This document shows, one piece after another, positions 1-11,900 of a stretch of 64,000 nucleotides of DNA (positions within the stretch are counted from its first letter, which is position 1; every line of letters begins with the position of its first letter). The notes below the pieces were generated by a model. The model did not search any database. It saw nothing but the letters and a program-made list of their open reading frames with translations, and was not told the DNA's origin. Made by a program: the position numbers and the translations under genes. The DNA comes from Micropterix aruncella (lineage: Eukaryota; Arthropoda; Insecta; Lepidoptera; Micropterigidae). Where the stretch lies: assembly GCA_944548615.1 (NCBI GenBank), contig OX155971.1:23270782-23334781 (forward strand). The letters are read 5' to 3'.

Positions 1-224
1 AATATTACTATCGCAAAGCATCACTCGTCCTTGCTCGATGATTCAATGACATTTTCTTCCTTTCCTTTCTAATGCCAGCAGGACTTTGCTACGGAAAAAT
101 ACCTTAATAGCCCGATTATAAAGCGGCTTCAAATATAACGCGAATATAACCTATATATTTGAAGCAGGAATGAAAGGAAAACTTAAATAAAACAAAAATA
201 ATCTACGCTAAAAAATATGTGGTG

Positions 225-655
225 GAAGTTAGCGCTCGTGGCCTGCTAGCTAAATCTCTGTTTCATCTCTTTAAAGATCTTGATCTCTCCAGGAAAATAA
301 TCAACTTCTTCCGAGAAAAAACATTAAAACTTCAATTTCCGCATCTGAAATTCTATGGCTTTGAAGGGCGAGTGAATGGAAGGTAAGATCTTGGTTTCTC
401 CAGGAAAATAATCAACTCCTTCTTAGAAAATTATCTAAAACCACGATTTCCGCATCTCAAATTCTATGGCTTCGAATGGGGAGTGAATGGGTAGTAAGGT
501 GAATGCTCACATGTGGCAAGACAGCTGTCCTAGACCTACCACAGCCGGTCGTTAGTCAGGAGTCCCCCCCCAGAAAAATAATAATAAGACTATGGTAGGC
601 CCGATTTCGGTCGGTGTATTCCACAGCCACTCCGTTTGTATCCATCAATACTCTA
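225..655 (+). mobile_element. NeSL/R2-like LINE 3' fragment with internal tandem duplication
   Basis: The sequence matches the end of the copy at 19085-19420, from the GARGL..AKSLFHLFKDL coding region through the 3' UTR. The stretch encoding the last ~35 codons is present twice (about 270-385 and 386-500), with both units diverged and carrying frame breaks. It ends with the family 3' motif CGGTCGGTG...TCCGTTTGTAT at about 610-645. Confidence 0.7.
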
Positions 656-1229
656 TTGATCTTTTTTTTTCTTTTTTATTATTTTTATCTACAATTGGTT
701 GCAGCATTGTAGACTGTAATCAGATGTGTTGTCGAGTCGGCTTGTAAGATGACTCCTTTCTCGAAGTCTTCTCTTAATACTTTGTTATCTCCATCCCAGT
801 GTCAGCGCCTGCCACATCGAAGCATTTTAACCGCCATGGTAATCTCAAATTATACATCAACCCTGGTATTCTGATGTGCGATACCAGGACATTGAATTCG
901 ATATCGTCCTGGATCGGCCGACTCGACTGATTCTGTTTCAGAATCGTCGGCTAATCTCGGAACAATACCCCGATATTGTGTTCTGATTGGCTAGGGTCAC
1001 CCGTTTACCAAGTGCAAGCAGTGAGCGACGTATGCTCAATTCGGACCGGGCTCTAAGCGTTCCTACAGTGCTTTGAGCTAATGACAATTCGGACCGTGTC
1101 CTTTATTTATTAAATCGAATATCCTTATTTCTCGGCGATATATTCAAATTTCAATCGCCTTGTGTGGGAATCATCGGTAATTATTGCTGAATGGGGTATT
1201 TACTATTATTTCCCAGCTATCTCCTAGAG

Positions 1230-1669
1230 CAGTGGTTCCCAATTAGTTTTTCCTGCGTACTGCTTCAAGAAAGACCTTATTGCAGGAATGCCAAATAAAA
1301 ATTGAATCATTTTTTTAAAAACATTTATTACTATCAAAATACACTTCTAATGATGGTGAAAATCGGTTAAATGTGACAAATGTGTACGTTCTTCTTTCCA
1401 CAACTCTGAAAAATCTGGCTGCTTTATGGTCAGCTTCAGTCTCAACTCGTTTTCGAGTTGAAGTCTGTGTCGATGTTTAGTTTTTTAAGTTTGTCATGGC
1501 CGAAAACTCGCTTTCGCAATGGTACGTCGTGTTGGACATGTCAGCAATTGTTTGCGTAATGGTTTTTTACTGATTAAATTATTTTAGTCAAGAGATTACC
1601 ATTCGTAGCCCTTGATGCAACTTTGCGTACCCATGGGGGTGTACGCGTACCACTAATTGTGAAACACTG
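1230..1669. mobile_element. hAT-type non-autonomous element, 440 bp, perfect 8-bp target duplication
   Basis: The ends CAGTGGTTCCCAATTAGT and, complemented, CAGTGTTTCACAATTAGT are inverted repeats. TCCTAGAG flanks both sides (1222-1229 and 1670-1677). An 8-bp duplication and CAGNG ends are hAT signatures. There is no ORF. Confidence 0.78.
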
Positions 1670-1719
1670 TCCTAGAGCTACGACATAGTTAGTTAGTTAG
1701 TTAGTTTGTCTTGGCTATT

Positions 1720-2060
1720 TCCCGCACTTGGCCTCTTGATTGGGCCGTTGTGCGTGGCTCATGTTTCTATTTATGTTACTCCAGCCAACCCAGGCTGTCC
1801 CAGAAGGTTAGCAGCCTGTTTGGGTTGCTACAGGCCTCCGGGACACATGCTGGAGATTGTAGTATTTTTGCCCGTTGCTCTGCCACGCTCCTGCATTCCA
1901 TGAGCACATGCTGTGGCGTTTCTTCTTCCTCCATGCATCCTCTGCATAGAGGGCTGTCTGTCACACCTATGGTAAACAGGTGTTTGTTTAAGGGACAGTG
2001 GCCTGTCGTAGTACCTATGACTACGGATTTTGTCCCTTTTTAAACTGGTGAGGTTGCGGG
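1720..2060 (-). mobile_element. LINE ORF2 C-terminal remnant
   Basis: On the minus strand GHCPLNKHLFTIGV continues after a frameshift into TDSPLCRGCMEEEETPQHVL and ends TFWDSLGWLE before a stop at 1776. This is the C-x2-C/H-x4-C terminal knuckle that follows RT/RNase H in several LINE clades. Only this tail remains. Confidence 0.6.
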
Positions 2061-2099
2061 CAAGTTTTTTTAGAGCAACGACATGCAGACAACATCTCA

Positions 2100-3039
2100 T
2101 GTGCTGTCGTCTGTCCTAGCCTTACTTCTGACGATTGAAGGACTGTCAAATCGCTTCCAGAATCGCAAAGATCGTGTATCGTATTGTTGCTTCAGAATCT
2201 GGGGGCAGTTCCTTGCACAATAAAACAAAAGGAAATCCGTTGTGCGTAAAAAATGTCTGGGTAAAATAAATTGTGGATTTTCGATTAGTACTAGCGATTT
2301 ATAATTTTATTTTCGGAGTCGTGGCGCGCGTGGCGAGTCATTGTGTCACGCGCGTCCCTTATTGTAGCTCAATTCAATCCGATGCCGACACCGGCTTTTT
2401 AACGCTGCCACTATGAGAAGTGATAAAGGGCCTCTTTCTATTTAGACTGCCGCTAGCATCCTTCACTATACGATTTACTCTATAAATTAAAGGTGTATAA
2501 ATAAGTATGATGTTAAATTTAGGTAGACATCAATATTAGATTACGAGGGTCGGAATTTAAAAGATAGCTCAAGTCCATTGTGAATTAAAAAGCTTTTTAT
2601 ATTTTATTTAAAAAGTTCTTTTCCATGTATTTTGGCGAGGTTTATTAACGCCAGACACATAAAAAAATCTGTAAAAACTCAAATAAAAATGTTGCGATAG
2701 TATTGGTTAAATATGTACTTTTATACCGGTTTTATTGTCGTCATTTAAATAGCAGAAAGTAGATAGAATGACCGAAACGTGTCAAGCCAAAGCCGTACGG
2801 TGCAAGCTTTGAATAAAATATATACCCAACTCTCGCCAACCTATCTTTTACTCAGTCATAGAATGTGAAGATTCGTCGAATTTGACAAAGTTTTGTGAAT
2901 AAGTATGTTATAAACAGTTTTAAAGACAAATCTGACCAAAGATAAGCAAAGGAAAATTTGGTTTTGGTAGTCAAAAAAAAAAATCTCAAACATGTTAATG
3001 AAAATGTAATGTACAATTTTGTTTTCTTTTTTAACAATA
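2100..3039. other. Intergenic AT-rich sequence without recognised features
   Basis: I see no gene or clear repeat boundary here. Short ORFs are not supported by recognisable domains or splice context. Confidence 0.4.
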
Positions 3040-3596
3040 TTAACCCTTTCCGCGCCAGACAAAATGGATGGTCTGATCGTCAGTGCCATTATACAAATTT
3101 AGTCCCAGGTATAAAATCGAAGACTATCACGGTTGTTTGGCATTATAAATAGGATAAAAATTAATTTGCCGCATAAAGTTTGTAGCGCCCGACATTACTG
3201 CGGCGATATTGCAACTGCCGTCGTTTAGGGTAGACAGCAGTGCTGTCATTGTTCTGCGGGTAGGAGGCAACTGCTGCTGTTACTTCGATGGTGCATGGCA
3301 GATTTTTAAAATTTGCACGCGCGCAGAACCCGCCGTCTCACCACCGTTATAATCTGCGTAGTAGCAGCAGTTTGCCAGCTACTCGCAGAGCAACGGCTGA
3401 CGATTGACAGCACTGTAGCCTACCCTGGACAACAGCAGTTGCAACATCGCCCTAACATCGGGTACTACAACATCACGCGGTAAATTGGTCCCAGGTACAT
3501 TTATTTGTGGTCATTACTCGTTAGAGTGAGAGTAATTGGCACCATGACTTCGGGGTCAACTACTTGTTTACATATAGTCGGCACGAAAAGGGTTAA
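3040..3596. mobile_element. piggyBac-like foldback MITE with TTAA ends
   Basis: The element is bounded by TTAA on both sides. The left end is CCCTTTCCGCGCC and the complemented right end CCCTTTTCGTGCC. The interior is a long imperfect palindrome: GGGTAGACAGCAGTGCTGTC and TGCAACTG...GGCGATA on the left mirror GACAGCACTGTAGCCTACCC and CAGTTGCAACATCGCC on the right. A related fragment lies at about 34310-34440. Confidence 0.68.
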
Positions 3597-3949
3597 AAGA
3601 CCGAAAGAAGACAGACTCCTTTTTTATTAAATCTTATATTCATTAAAAAGTGATAACTTTTTGTATGTCCTGTGTCCTATATTGCGGTGATTATAAAATG
3701 TTTGGAATATATTTTATACTTTAAAGTTGTGTTTTTTATTTACTTTCCAAATCTCAAAAAAACCCAGCTATGGTATGAATGGTTACAGATAGCCAGAAGA
3801 AGACTGATTTGGAATACACTGAAAGACCTTATTATCTGGTTATTTTCTAAATATCTTTTTTTGTGCTTTTAATTCCTAATTTTATAATCATCAGTTTCCT
3901 TTTCTGGGACAGTTAAGGAGTAGTATTGATTAAATACCTTACTCACCAG

Positions 3950-4250
3950 AGCTATTATTTTATGGGGACTTTATTTGCAAAAGAAATGAAAAAAGAGGAA
4001 CTCGGAAAAGTTGTTGTTACACCTAGATAATGCCCCGACGCAAGATAAAGTCTGCAGTTGTAATGGCTGCCATAGAGATGCGAGATGCTAGCTTTGAAAT
4101 ACTTAAATATCCTCCATATTTACTAAACCTCGCCCCTAGTGATTTCTATCTATTTTTGATATTGAAGAAGTATCAGAGGCCAGAAGCAGTAGCAGTAGTC
4201 GCCGCAGAAGAGTTTTTAGGAAGGGATTTTCAAATTTAGAAAGAGGATTT
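3950..4250 (+). pseudogene. mariner-like transposase C-terminal remnant
   Basis: LHLDNAP followed after a frame change by SAVVMAAI and LKYPPYLLNLAPSDFYLFLI gives the DNAPAH...HPPYSPDLAPSDFYLF block of mariner transposases, including the last catalytic Asp (APSD). Upstream catalytic residues and the DNA-binding domain are absent. Confidence 0.7.
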
Positions 4251-4275
4251 ATCAAGTGTAGTATTAATCTGATAG

Positions 4276-4910
4276 ATTGTGGAAAAATAAAATAATGTTT
4301 AACCCCTAGAGACCCAATTGGCCGATATCGGCCACAACACGATTCAGCGTGACGGCCCTGTTTTAATTTAATTTAATTTGTTTTATTTTGTTATATTAAT
4401 ATGTTTTATTTTAATTATGGGTACAGTGGTTTGGCAGTAATTAATGTTTTGGTGAGACTGTCATAATTAAATTTTTTTACTAAAATTTTTTGGGACATCA
4501 ACTTGTCAATCGGCTGAGGGGCCGAGGCCTGAAGGGTTAATAAAAATTAACTAACGCTCGCTACTTATTTGAACGCCATACGTTAGATTGTTGAAAAATA
4601 AAATAATGTTTAACCCCTAGAGCCCCAATTGGCCGACATCGGCCACAACACGATTCAGCGTGACGGCCCTGTTTTAATTTTATTTTAATTTAATTTGTTT
4701 TATTTTATTATGTTAATGTTTTATTTTAATTATGGGTTACAGTGGTTTGGCAGTAATTAATGTTTTGGTGAGACAGTGTCATAATTCAATTTATTTACTA
4801 ATTTTTACTAAATATTTTTGGGACATCAACTTGTCAATCGGCTGAGGGGCCGAGGCCTGAAGGGTTAATAAAAATTAACTAACGCTCGTTACTTATTTGA
4901 ACGCCATACG
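4276..4910. repeat. Tandem duplication (~311 bp) of a piggyBac-like MITE
   Basis: Two copies lie at 4299-4540 and 4610-4868. Both start TTAACCCCTAGAG...CAATTGGCCGA and end CCGAGGCCTGAAGGGTTAA; TTAA with CCC...GGG ends fits piggyBac-type transposition. The flanks (GAAAAATAAAATAATG before; ACGCCATACGTTA after) are repeated too, so this is a tandem duplication rather than two insertions. Confidence 0.68.
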
Positions 4911-4914
4911 TTAC

Positions 4915-5690
4915 GATCAATTTGCACAGATCTGAAAGAAGGTATAACAGCATGTGTAAGTTTCTTCGCAGATAACACTAAACTGTTCGCAAATCCTACA
5001 ATAGTAAATGTCAGAAAAGACCTGGATCAAATTCTTTAATGTTCCACAACATGGTTGATAAAGGGTAAATGCAGACAAATGCATGGTCCTTCACATCGGC
5101 AAAAACATCACCAAACATCAGTACGATCTAGGGCCAGTACCTTTGCAAAGCGTCACAAAGCAAAAGGCTGGGCATAAAAATAGTGAGCGATCTGAAGTGA
5201 GGTGAGCATATTACACAGATCGTGAAAAAGACCAACTGAAATATGTACCTCATCCGCAAATCATTCTACTATAATATCAGCCCTTTTTTTGTCATCATAT
5301 AAAACCTGCTTCAGACCACTGTCAAGAGTTAGGATTCCAGATCTGGAATCCTTACTTTGGGAAAGACGAGGATATCCTCGAAAAAGTACAGCACAGAGCG
5401 ATCAAGATGCCAATGGGTTTTAAAAACCTGGTACATCAGAAAGACTCCGCATTGCAACTGCCCAATCGAGGATCGTCGAATCAAGGGTTGAGCTCATTGA
5501 GATATATAAGAACCTCAACTGATATTATAATTGCTCCGAGTTGTCTTAAATCTTTAATCAGAACCATGGACTGTCGACCAGTGGAACAGTTTACCTGCTG
5601 AAGTGGTTGAAGTGTGGTGTGTCAACATATTATTCAAAAATAGATTAGACGTACATTTTTTTAAAATACTGTAAACAAACTTCAGACATC
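4915..5690 (+). pseudogene. CR1/jockey-like LINE reverse transcriptase relic
   Basis: Reading across frameshifts gives SFFADNTKLFANP (the FADD box altered to FADN), then DLDQIL, then a C-terminal match to LE.xIWNPYFGKDEDILEKVQ. Many frame breaks show it is old and inactive. Confidence 0.65.
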
Positions 5691-5990
5691 AGTGCCAAAT
5701 TTAGAAATATCAGCAATTATGCTGCCTGTCTGGCAAACATAATAATATGACTTTCCGGCCACATTGACATAAGGCAACCTGAAAAAAAATCTTTCGCTGT
5801 CGGATAGATGGCCTTGACATATGTAAACCGTAAAAATTTCAAGTTATTCCATCATTGTTTTGTCTATGGCACTCTTCCAAAGTTTCGAGGAAAATCTTCG
5901 TCTAATATTATTATAATAAAATGAATATACCAGAAGTAGGTCATTATAAAAATATTCCTTTATTTGCATAAAAATAACAATATAAAACTA

Positions 5991-8900
5991 TCACCAAGTC
6001 TCTAGTTGCAATTTTCCTGTATTTTCCAACTGTGTCAAATAGCGTTTGGCATCGTCTGCCGACATGCCGCCTTCTACCTGTAGAACATTTTCTGCAATGC
6101 TGTCCTTGACATTATCGGGCATGTTTTTAGCGTTCCCCGCTATGTAAATTAGAGCATTCCCGCTGTTGATCAGCCTCCATAGAAGATTCTTATGATGAGC
6201 AATCTTGTGTTGGACATATCTGGAAATAATTTAATGTTATAAAATAACCAGCCGCAGTTGTGTATGTAATCGAATGCAGCTGAGGTTACGTTGAACCATT
6301 GATTTTATAGTGTATTAGATTGCTCAATGCCATAACTAGAGCTGTCGACTACAACGGGCGAACCCGTCACCTCAGGAAGTTTCAACGAAATTTGATCGTT
6401 CTGTCTCCAGGAGGTGAGCGCAGAAGACTTAGGACGAAACAGTCAACCGTCAAGCTCCATCACAGGTAGTTGTTCACCTTACGGCGACTACTCTTGAAAC
6501 GACCATCGGCTACCCAATTCCGGGTGAACAGCCGGGCAAAGGATGCCGTGGTCCGCGATAGATTCCGTAGACACCGTCTAACCGCTACGTAAGGGAGAGG
6601 ACCGCGCAAGCGACCTCGAACCCGTAACCATTCGGGAGACCGGAGTAATCTGGTTGCAACTGGTAGTGAGGGTGCGAGTGTCGGCCTGCTGCGTGACTAA
6701 CCTGGCTATCTCGCGGTAAGGCGTTGGTCTCTTACAGGCTTGTGGCGGAACTTGACGGTGGACTGTTTTGTCCTAAGTCTTCCCCTCCTACCTAGAAACT
6801 AATACCCCCCCCCCCCCCCACTTAGTTCCGATATTAGGTAGGCCCTTGAAGTAGAACATCTCTGTTTTGCACAACAGCTTTGGGAGTGAAGATACAGAAT
6901 AAAGAGTATTTCCAATATAACTATTACAATTATATAGGAATAACCAAATATATTAAATTAATCTTAAATTAGTTATTCAATTTAACAAAGATTTATATAC
7001 AGTAAATTACTCCAAAATTATTCCAATGAACAAAAAAAAAAACATTCCAAATCACAATTATTTTGATTTTAAGCAGATACACCCGGATGAATCTCTCGAA
7101 AATATCAACGTTTTTAATCGCCTTTAATTTAACAGGCAATTTATTAAAAATAAAAAGGTCCTATGTAGAGACTAGTCTCCTGGACTTGGCCGTACGTGAT
7201 ATGCTCGGCTGAGTTTTATTCCTGGTATCATGCCGATGTACTTTCTCGTGGGATTTTGCTGAGCTCTTATTCGTAAACAGCTTCGTGAGCAAAAAATGCA
7301 TATATGGTCAATATCCCTAGTTTTTGTGTTCACGATATGACTGCCTCGGACGAATGCCCACTATCGCACGTATGGCTCTTTTCTGCAGAGTGAATAAACT
7401 GTCGATGTGCGCTGCAGTACCCCATAGATGAATACCATAGCGTAGATAGGTAAGACGATCACCGACCATAGACAGAAGACTGCACACTACAAAAACCTAA
7501 TAGTTTTTAAAATCACTACATTTGATCATGAAGCCATTCTCCAATTACAAGTATTTTCTGGGGTGTCGCGAAAACTCACATTTTCTCATCTTGATCCCTG
7601 GAGAAAGCGCAGATCAACGTAAGCTTTCCATCTTCCTGCAATTCTTTCAATTCGTCTCCGTAATGAAAGTCCATCTTTTCGTTTCGGCAACCGAAGAATA
7701 AAAGTAGTGCTTTTTCACTGGCGGTATTCAGTAATTTTTTCTCCGATATCAAACTGTGAAAAGGAGCGACGCCAGTTCCAGGTCCAATCATTATTAAAGG
7801 AGTATTCTGTGGAACAGAGGTGTAATTCAATAAAAAAAAGAGTTGCGAGCGGAACAATTTACATCAACATCGTATTAAATGCCTACTTTGTGAAAGATCA
7901 TACTAACGGGTGCGACATCTTGTAATTCATTTGTGAACTAGCGATTATTGCGCCGCTCATAGCTCTACGGTCGTTTGTCAAGTGACAGAAATTCAGTATT
8001 ATATTCCCGGTGAATGAAGTGAGTCGATGTATACTTGATCAACGTTAGAAAATCTCGAAAACTTACTTTCAAAGTAGTGAGTCAGTTAACGAAACTGGTC
8101 AAAAATGGCATACACAATTCGGTAGAAATAGCGTTAACTGAGAATGGTGTAAGGAAATTTGTGAAGAAATTTCATTAGACTGGCATATTAACACATTGTT
8201 TGCGGGAAACGAGTAAACTCGTTGTACCCCTTTTTATAGTAAAACGCCGGAGACGAGTTTACTCGTTCTGTTACGCTAAGCGGTAAGGCGCGGGAACCTT
8301 ATAAAAACAAGGGGCTCTAAACAGGTGGGGGGGGGGGGGGTTGTGCGTTATCTAACTTTGGCGGTACCCGATCTATCTAAATTTAAAAAAACACCTGCGC
8401 TACTCTGCGATTTAACGGGAAAATGCCCTACTACATAGTGTTAATAGACAATACACACGGTTCGCATTGCCGTAGAAGTCGTTCGATGGAAAACATTGCC
8501 GCAATAACTGAAAGTGTGCATCAATATCCGAGCACCTCCACCTGCCATCGTTCAAAAGAATTGAACATCAGAGATAGGAATAGGCAAAGAATTTTACATA
8601 AAGACCTCGGTTTGAAGGCCTACAAAGTCCAATTGGTTAAAGTATTGAAGGCAGTTGACTATCTATTGCATTTTTGCTTCGCCGAATGGACCAATTATCG
8701 GTTGGAAGAAGATAAGCATTTTTACTAAAAAATTATCTTTCCGACGAAGCTCATTTTCACCTCAGAGACTATGTGAACAAACGAAATAGCCGTATTTAAG
8801 CTACATAAAATCCACACAAAACAATTGAAAAGCCAATGCGAGTGCACAGCGAGTGTTTATGGTGTGGTATATGGTTAAAAAAAACACAACCTTTTCAACT

Positions 8901-11900
8901 CTTGCCAAATGATGCCTGGATGCCAAATTTTAGCTCAATCGGATTAAGCGTTTGTGCGCTATCGTGGAGGAATACATATAGACAGACTTCCATCTAGAAA
9001 TGGTCTTAATCGTTTCAGAGGGGCTCAAAACGGATATTTCTTCACCTCGAAAAAAATATATTGCGTGATCACAATACTTTTTCTCCTCATTGGTTGGCGG
9101 GTTAAGAAAGTAAAAAGAAGATAAGATTACCAAACTTACGCAATCTTCTGGAAATAAGAAAGTTCCTTTCTTGATCCATCCGTATATTCTCCTGCCGAGA
9201 GTCAAACTTTTGAGCCAGTTAGAACAGAGACCGAGCCGCTCCTTCTTGAGAACAGTTGTGTACTGAACTACCGCGACTATTATTTCGACTCCGGTTCCAT
9301 TCAGCGCCTTGCAACTACTCGCGATGGAGAAAGACCTCGGTCTTATCGGCGTGAACAGCTCGAAGAGTTCGGCGATTGTTAGCTTTGAAGCCGAATGGTA
9401 AAAGTCTTGAAGCACCTGAAAAAAACAAATTTATACAGCGATGTCGCTAAACAATCAGACGACAGCTGTCTTGCCGCATGCTGTCTTACGATTTGTAAGT
9501 CAGCTCTCCTCCCCCTTCTGGATTATGGAGATGTCGCGTTTATCTACCTCACAGAGGAGTTATCCACCAAAGTTGATCGTCTCCAAAATGTCTGCATTCG
9601 TTATATCCATGGCCTCAGAAAATGGCCACATCACGGAGTACAGAGAAAAGTTTCACTGGCTGTCGGGAGGGAAGATGTATGCTTTTCAAGATCTTAGATG
9701 ATCAAGATCAAGATCTTCCAATTATCTTACCGCCCTACTTTGGAAGCCATAGAATAGAATAGATCTTTATTGCATAACTGTAAGTAAGCAGTGTTAGATT
9801 AACCCATGTAGGGGTCTTAGTCCATCGAAATCTCGGGGGGCCTCCTTTGCACTTTCCAGGGCTTCTTTAGGCTGTCAAACGTTCTGATGACAATGGGGAC
9901 CCTAAGATGCAACTTTTATTTACTTATTTTTTTTTTTCTCTATTTGTTAATGCTATCTGTCTTCTAGATATGACATTCAGCAATTGTTGTGGCTCTTAAA
10001 CATTTTCATCCAGTCAAGTTAATCAACTTGACTGGACTTGAATGGTATGTGCCCAATGGCACATCCACAATAATGGGTGCTAGTACATTATTATGCTAGC
10101 AAGTCTTGGGGTGCTCTCCTCTTCAATCTGCAGAAAGCCCGGTTTTTCATCAGCTTTGAAGCTAGTTGATTTGGATGATGTAGAACTCGCTTTTGGTAGG
10201 ATACCATTTTAGTTTTAATTTCTTCTTTCACTGCTGAGATTTCCAGGTCATGATGTAGACGGTCGTTCGTGACATACCATGGTGCATCAACTATTATTCT
10301 CAGCATCTTGTTTTGGAACTGCTGAAGAATCTCTATATTGGAATTGGCTGCTGTGCCCCACAGCTGTAATCCATAGGTCCAAATGAGCTTCAGGATGCAT
10401 TTGTACACTACTAATTTGTTTTCTAGTGAGAGTTGTGACTTGCGGCCAATTAACCAGTACAGTTTCCTGAGCTGTTGACTTAGCGCTTTCCTGTTGACTT
10501 AGCGGTGTTGACTAAGCTGCAACTTGTGTAGCTTATATGTAAATGTGAAGGGGTACGTAAGGCACTGTATGTAAGGTACAGGGGTACAGATATTTTTGTA
10601 CAAAATGGTTCTATACAGTTTGCCCACAAGGCGTACAATTTCAATTTCATATTTATAACCAGAGATTATAAGCACAGAACACTCGTGCGTATTATTTATA
10701 TTTTTAATTACAAGTCTATGAAAAAATTTTAATAAATAAAAATAAGAGTCTAAGAAGTAATCAACATACATTTAAAAGTAATCCAAGTGTAATAAAAATA
10801 ATATTAACCTATTAAATGCCGAGGTTTTACACCAGACTGCATATTTATGGGAGCCACCATACAATGGTCTACTATGCAATATTTCGTATTTGACACCGAA
10901 ACTATGAGAGTTATAGTTATTGTTATTGTTATGGATGCTTTAAAATATATCATAGTGTGTTATAGAATGCTTCAAAATATATCATATTGTTTAGTTCGGT
11001 ACAAATTTTTCAAAGTATTTTCAGAGGTTTTGTTTTGATGAAAATACAATTTTCGTTTTTTTTTTTATTGAAGATACATTTTTATGAGATACATTTTTGT
11101 GTACATTATTATTTTTATTTCCACTGCTCACCCCCCAGAAGTGTAAAAAAATAGTATCATGATGGGCTAGACTGCGGTCGGTGAATTCGATGGCAGCTCC
11201 GTTTGTATTTTATTTTATTTTCTCTTTCTGATGTTTATTATTGTTACAAGTGAAGATTTCCAAGTTATTCGATAACAAAATAATTTGTGAAATTATAATT
11301 CCATTGTCTGAAAGTGGCTGTGATAAATGTGTAATTTTTATTGGTTTTTATGAAAAATATCTATATATTTTTGTATGTAAATAAGCAAAAGAAATATTAA
11401 CTTTGATAGAGAATCTAATAAAGATCACAATTTCAAGATCAGTATTTACAATTTCTAAATAGGGTTCCGTATTTTTCCGTAAGACAAGTACAAGTTAGAA
11501 ATGCCATGTTTTTTTCACTTTTTTGACTTTCTCATATTAATTCATAATTATCTAATTGTTTTACAAAATGAGACTTAAATATTCTATATATAAAATTTCA
11601 ATGCGATTATTGCACAGTTATTCTTTTTACGATTGCTATAGTAGTTCCATAGTTATAGTACTTTTTATCGAGCGCGGCGATATTGCAAGAAATTCCAATA
11701 AATTGTGCGCGGTCTGCCATGAAATTATGCCGCTACTCAAAGGGTTAACGGAATTTTATGTATTGCAATTTTTTTTTCTTTTAGGACATTTAGTTTTATG
11801 AGCATTTTACTAAAAGTTATAAATAATTTATTGTATGAGTATAATAAGAGCCCTGTCCACCCTAGAACGGGCTAGTCCCAAGTGGGTGACAGAATCGGAT

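Noticed and set aside
8185..8290. TTAACACATTGTTTGCGGG with repeated GAGT(A/T)AACTCGT motifs as another TTAA element
   Set aside because: It has a plausible left end, but no matching right end with TTAA was found.
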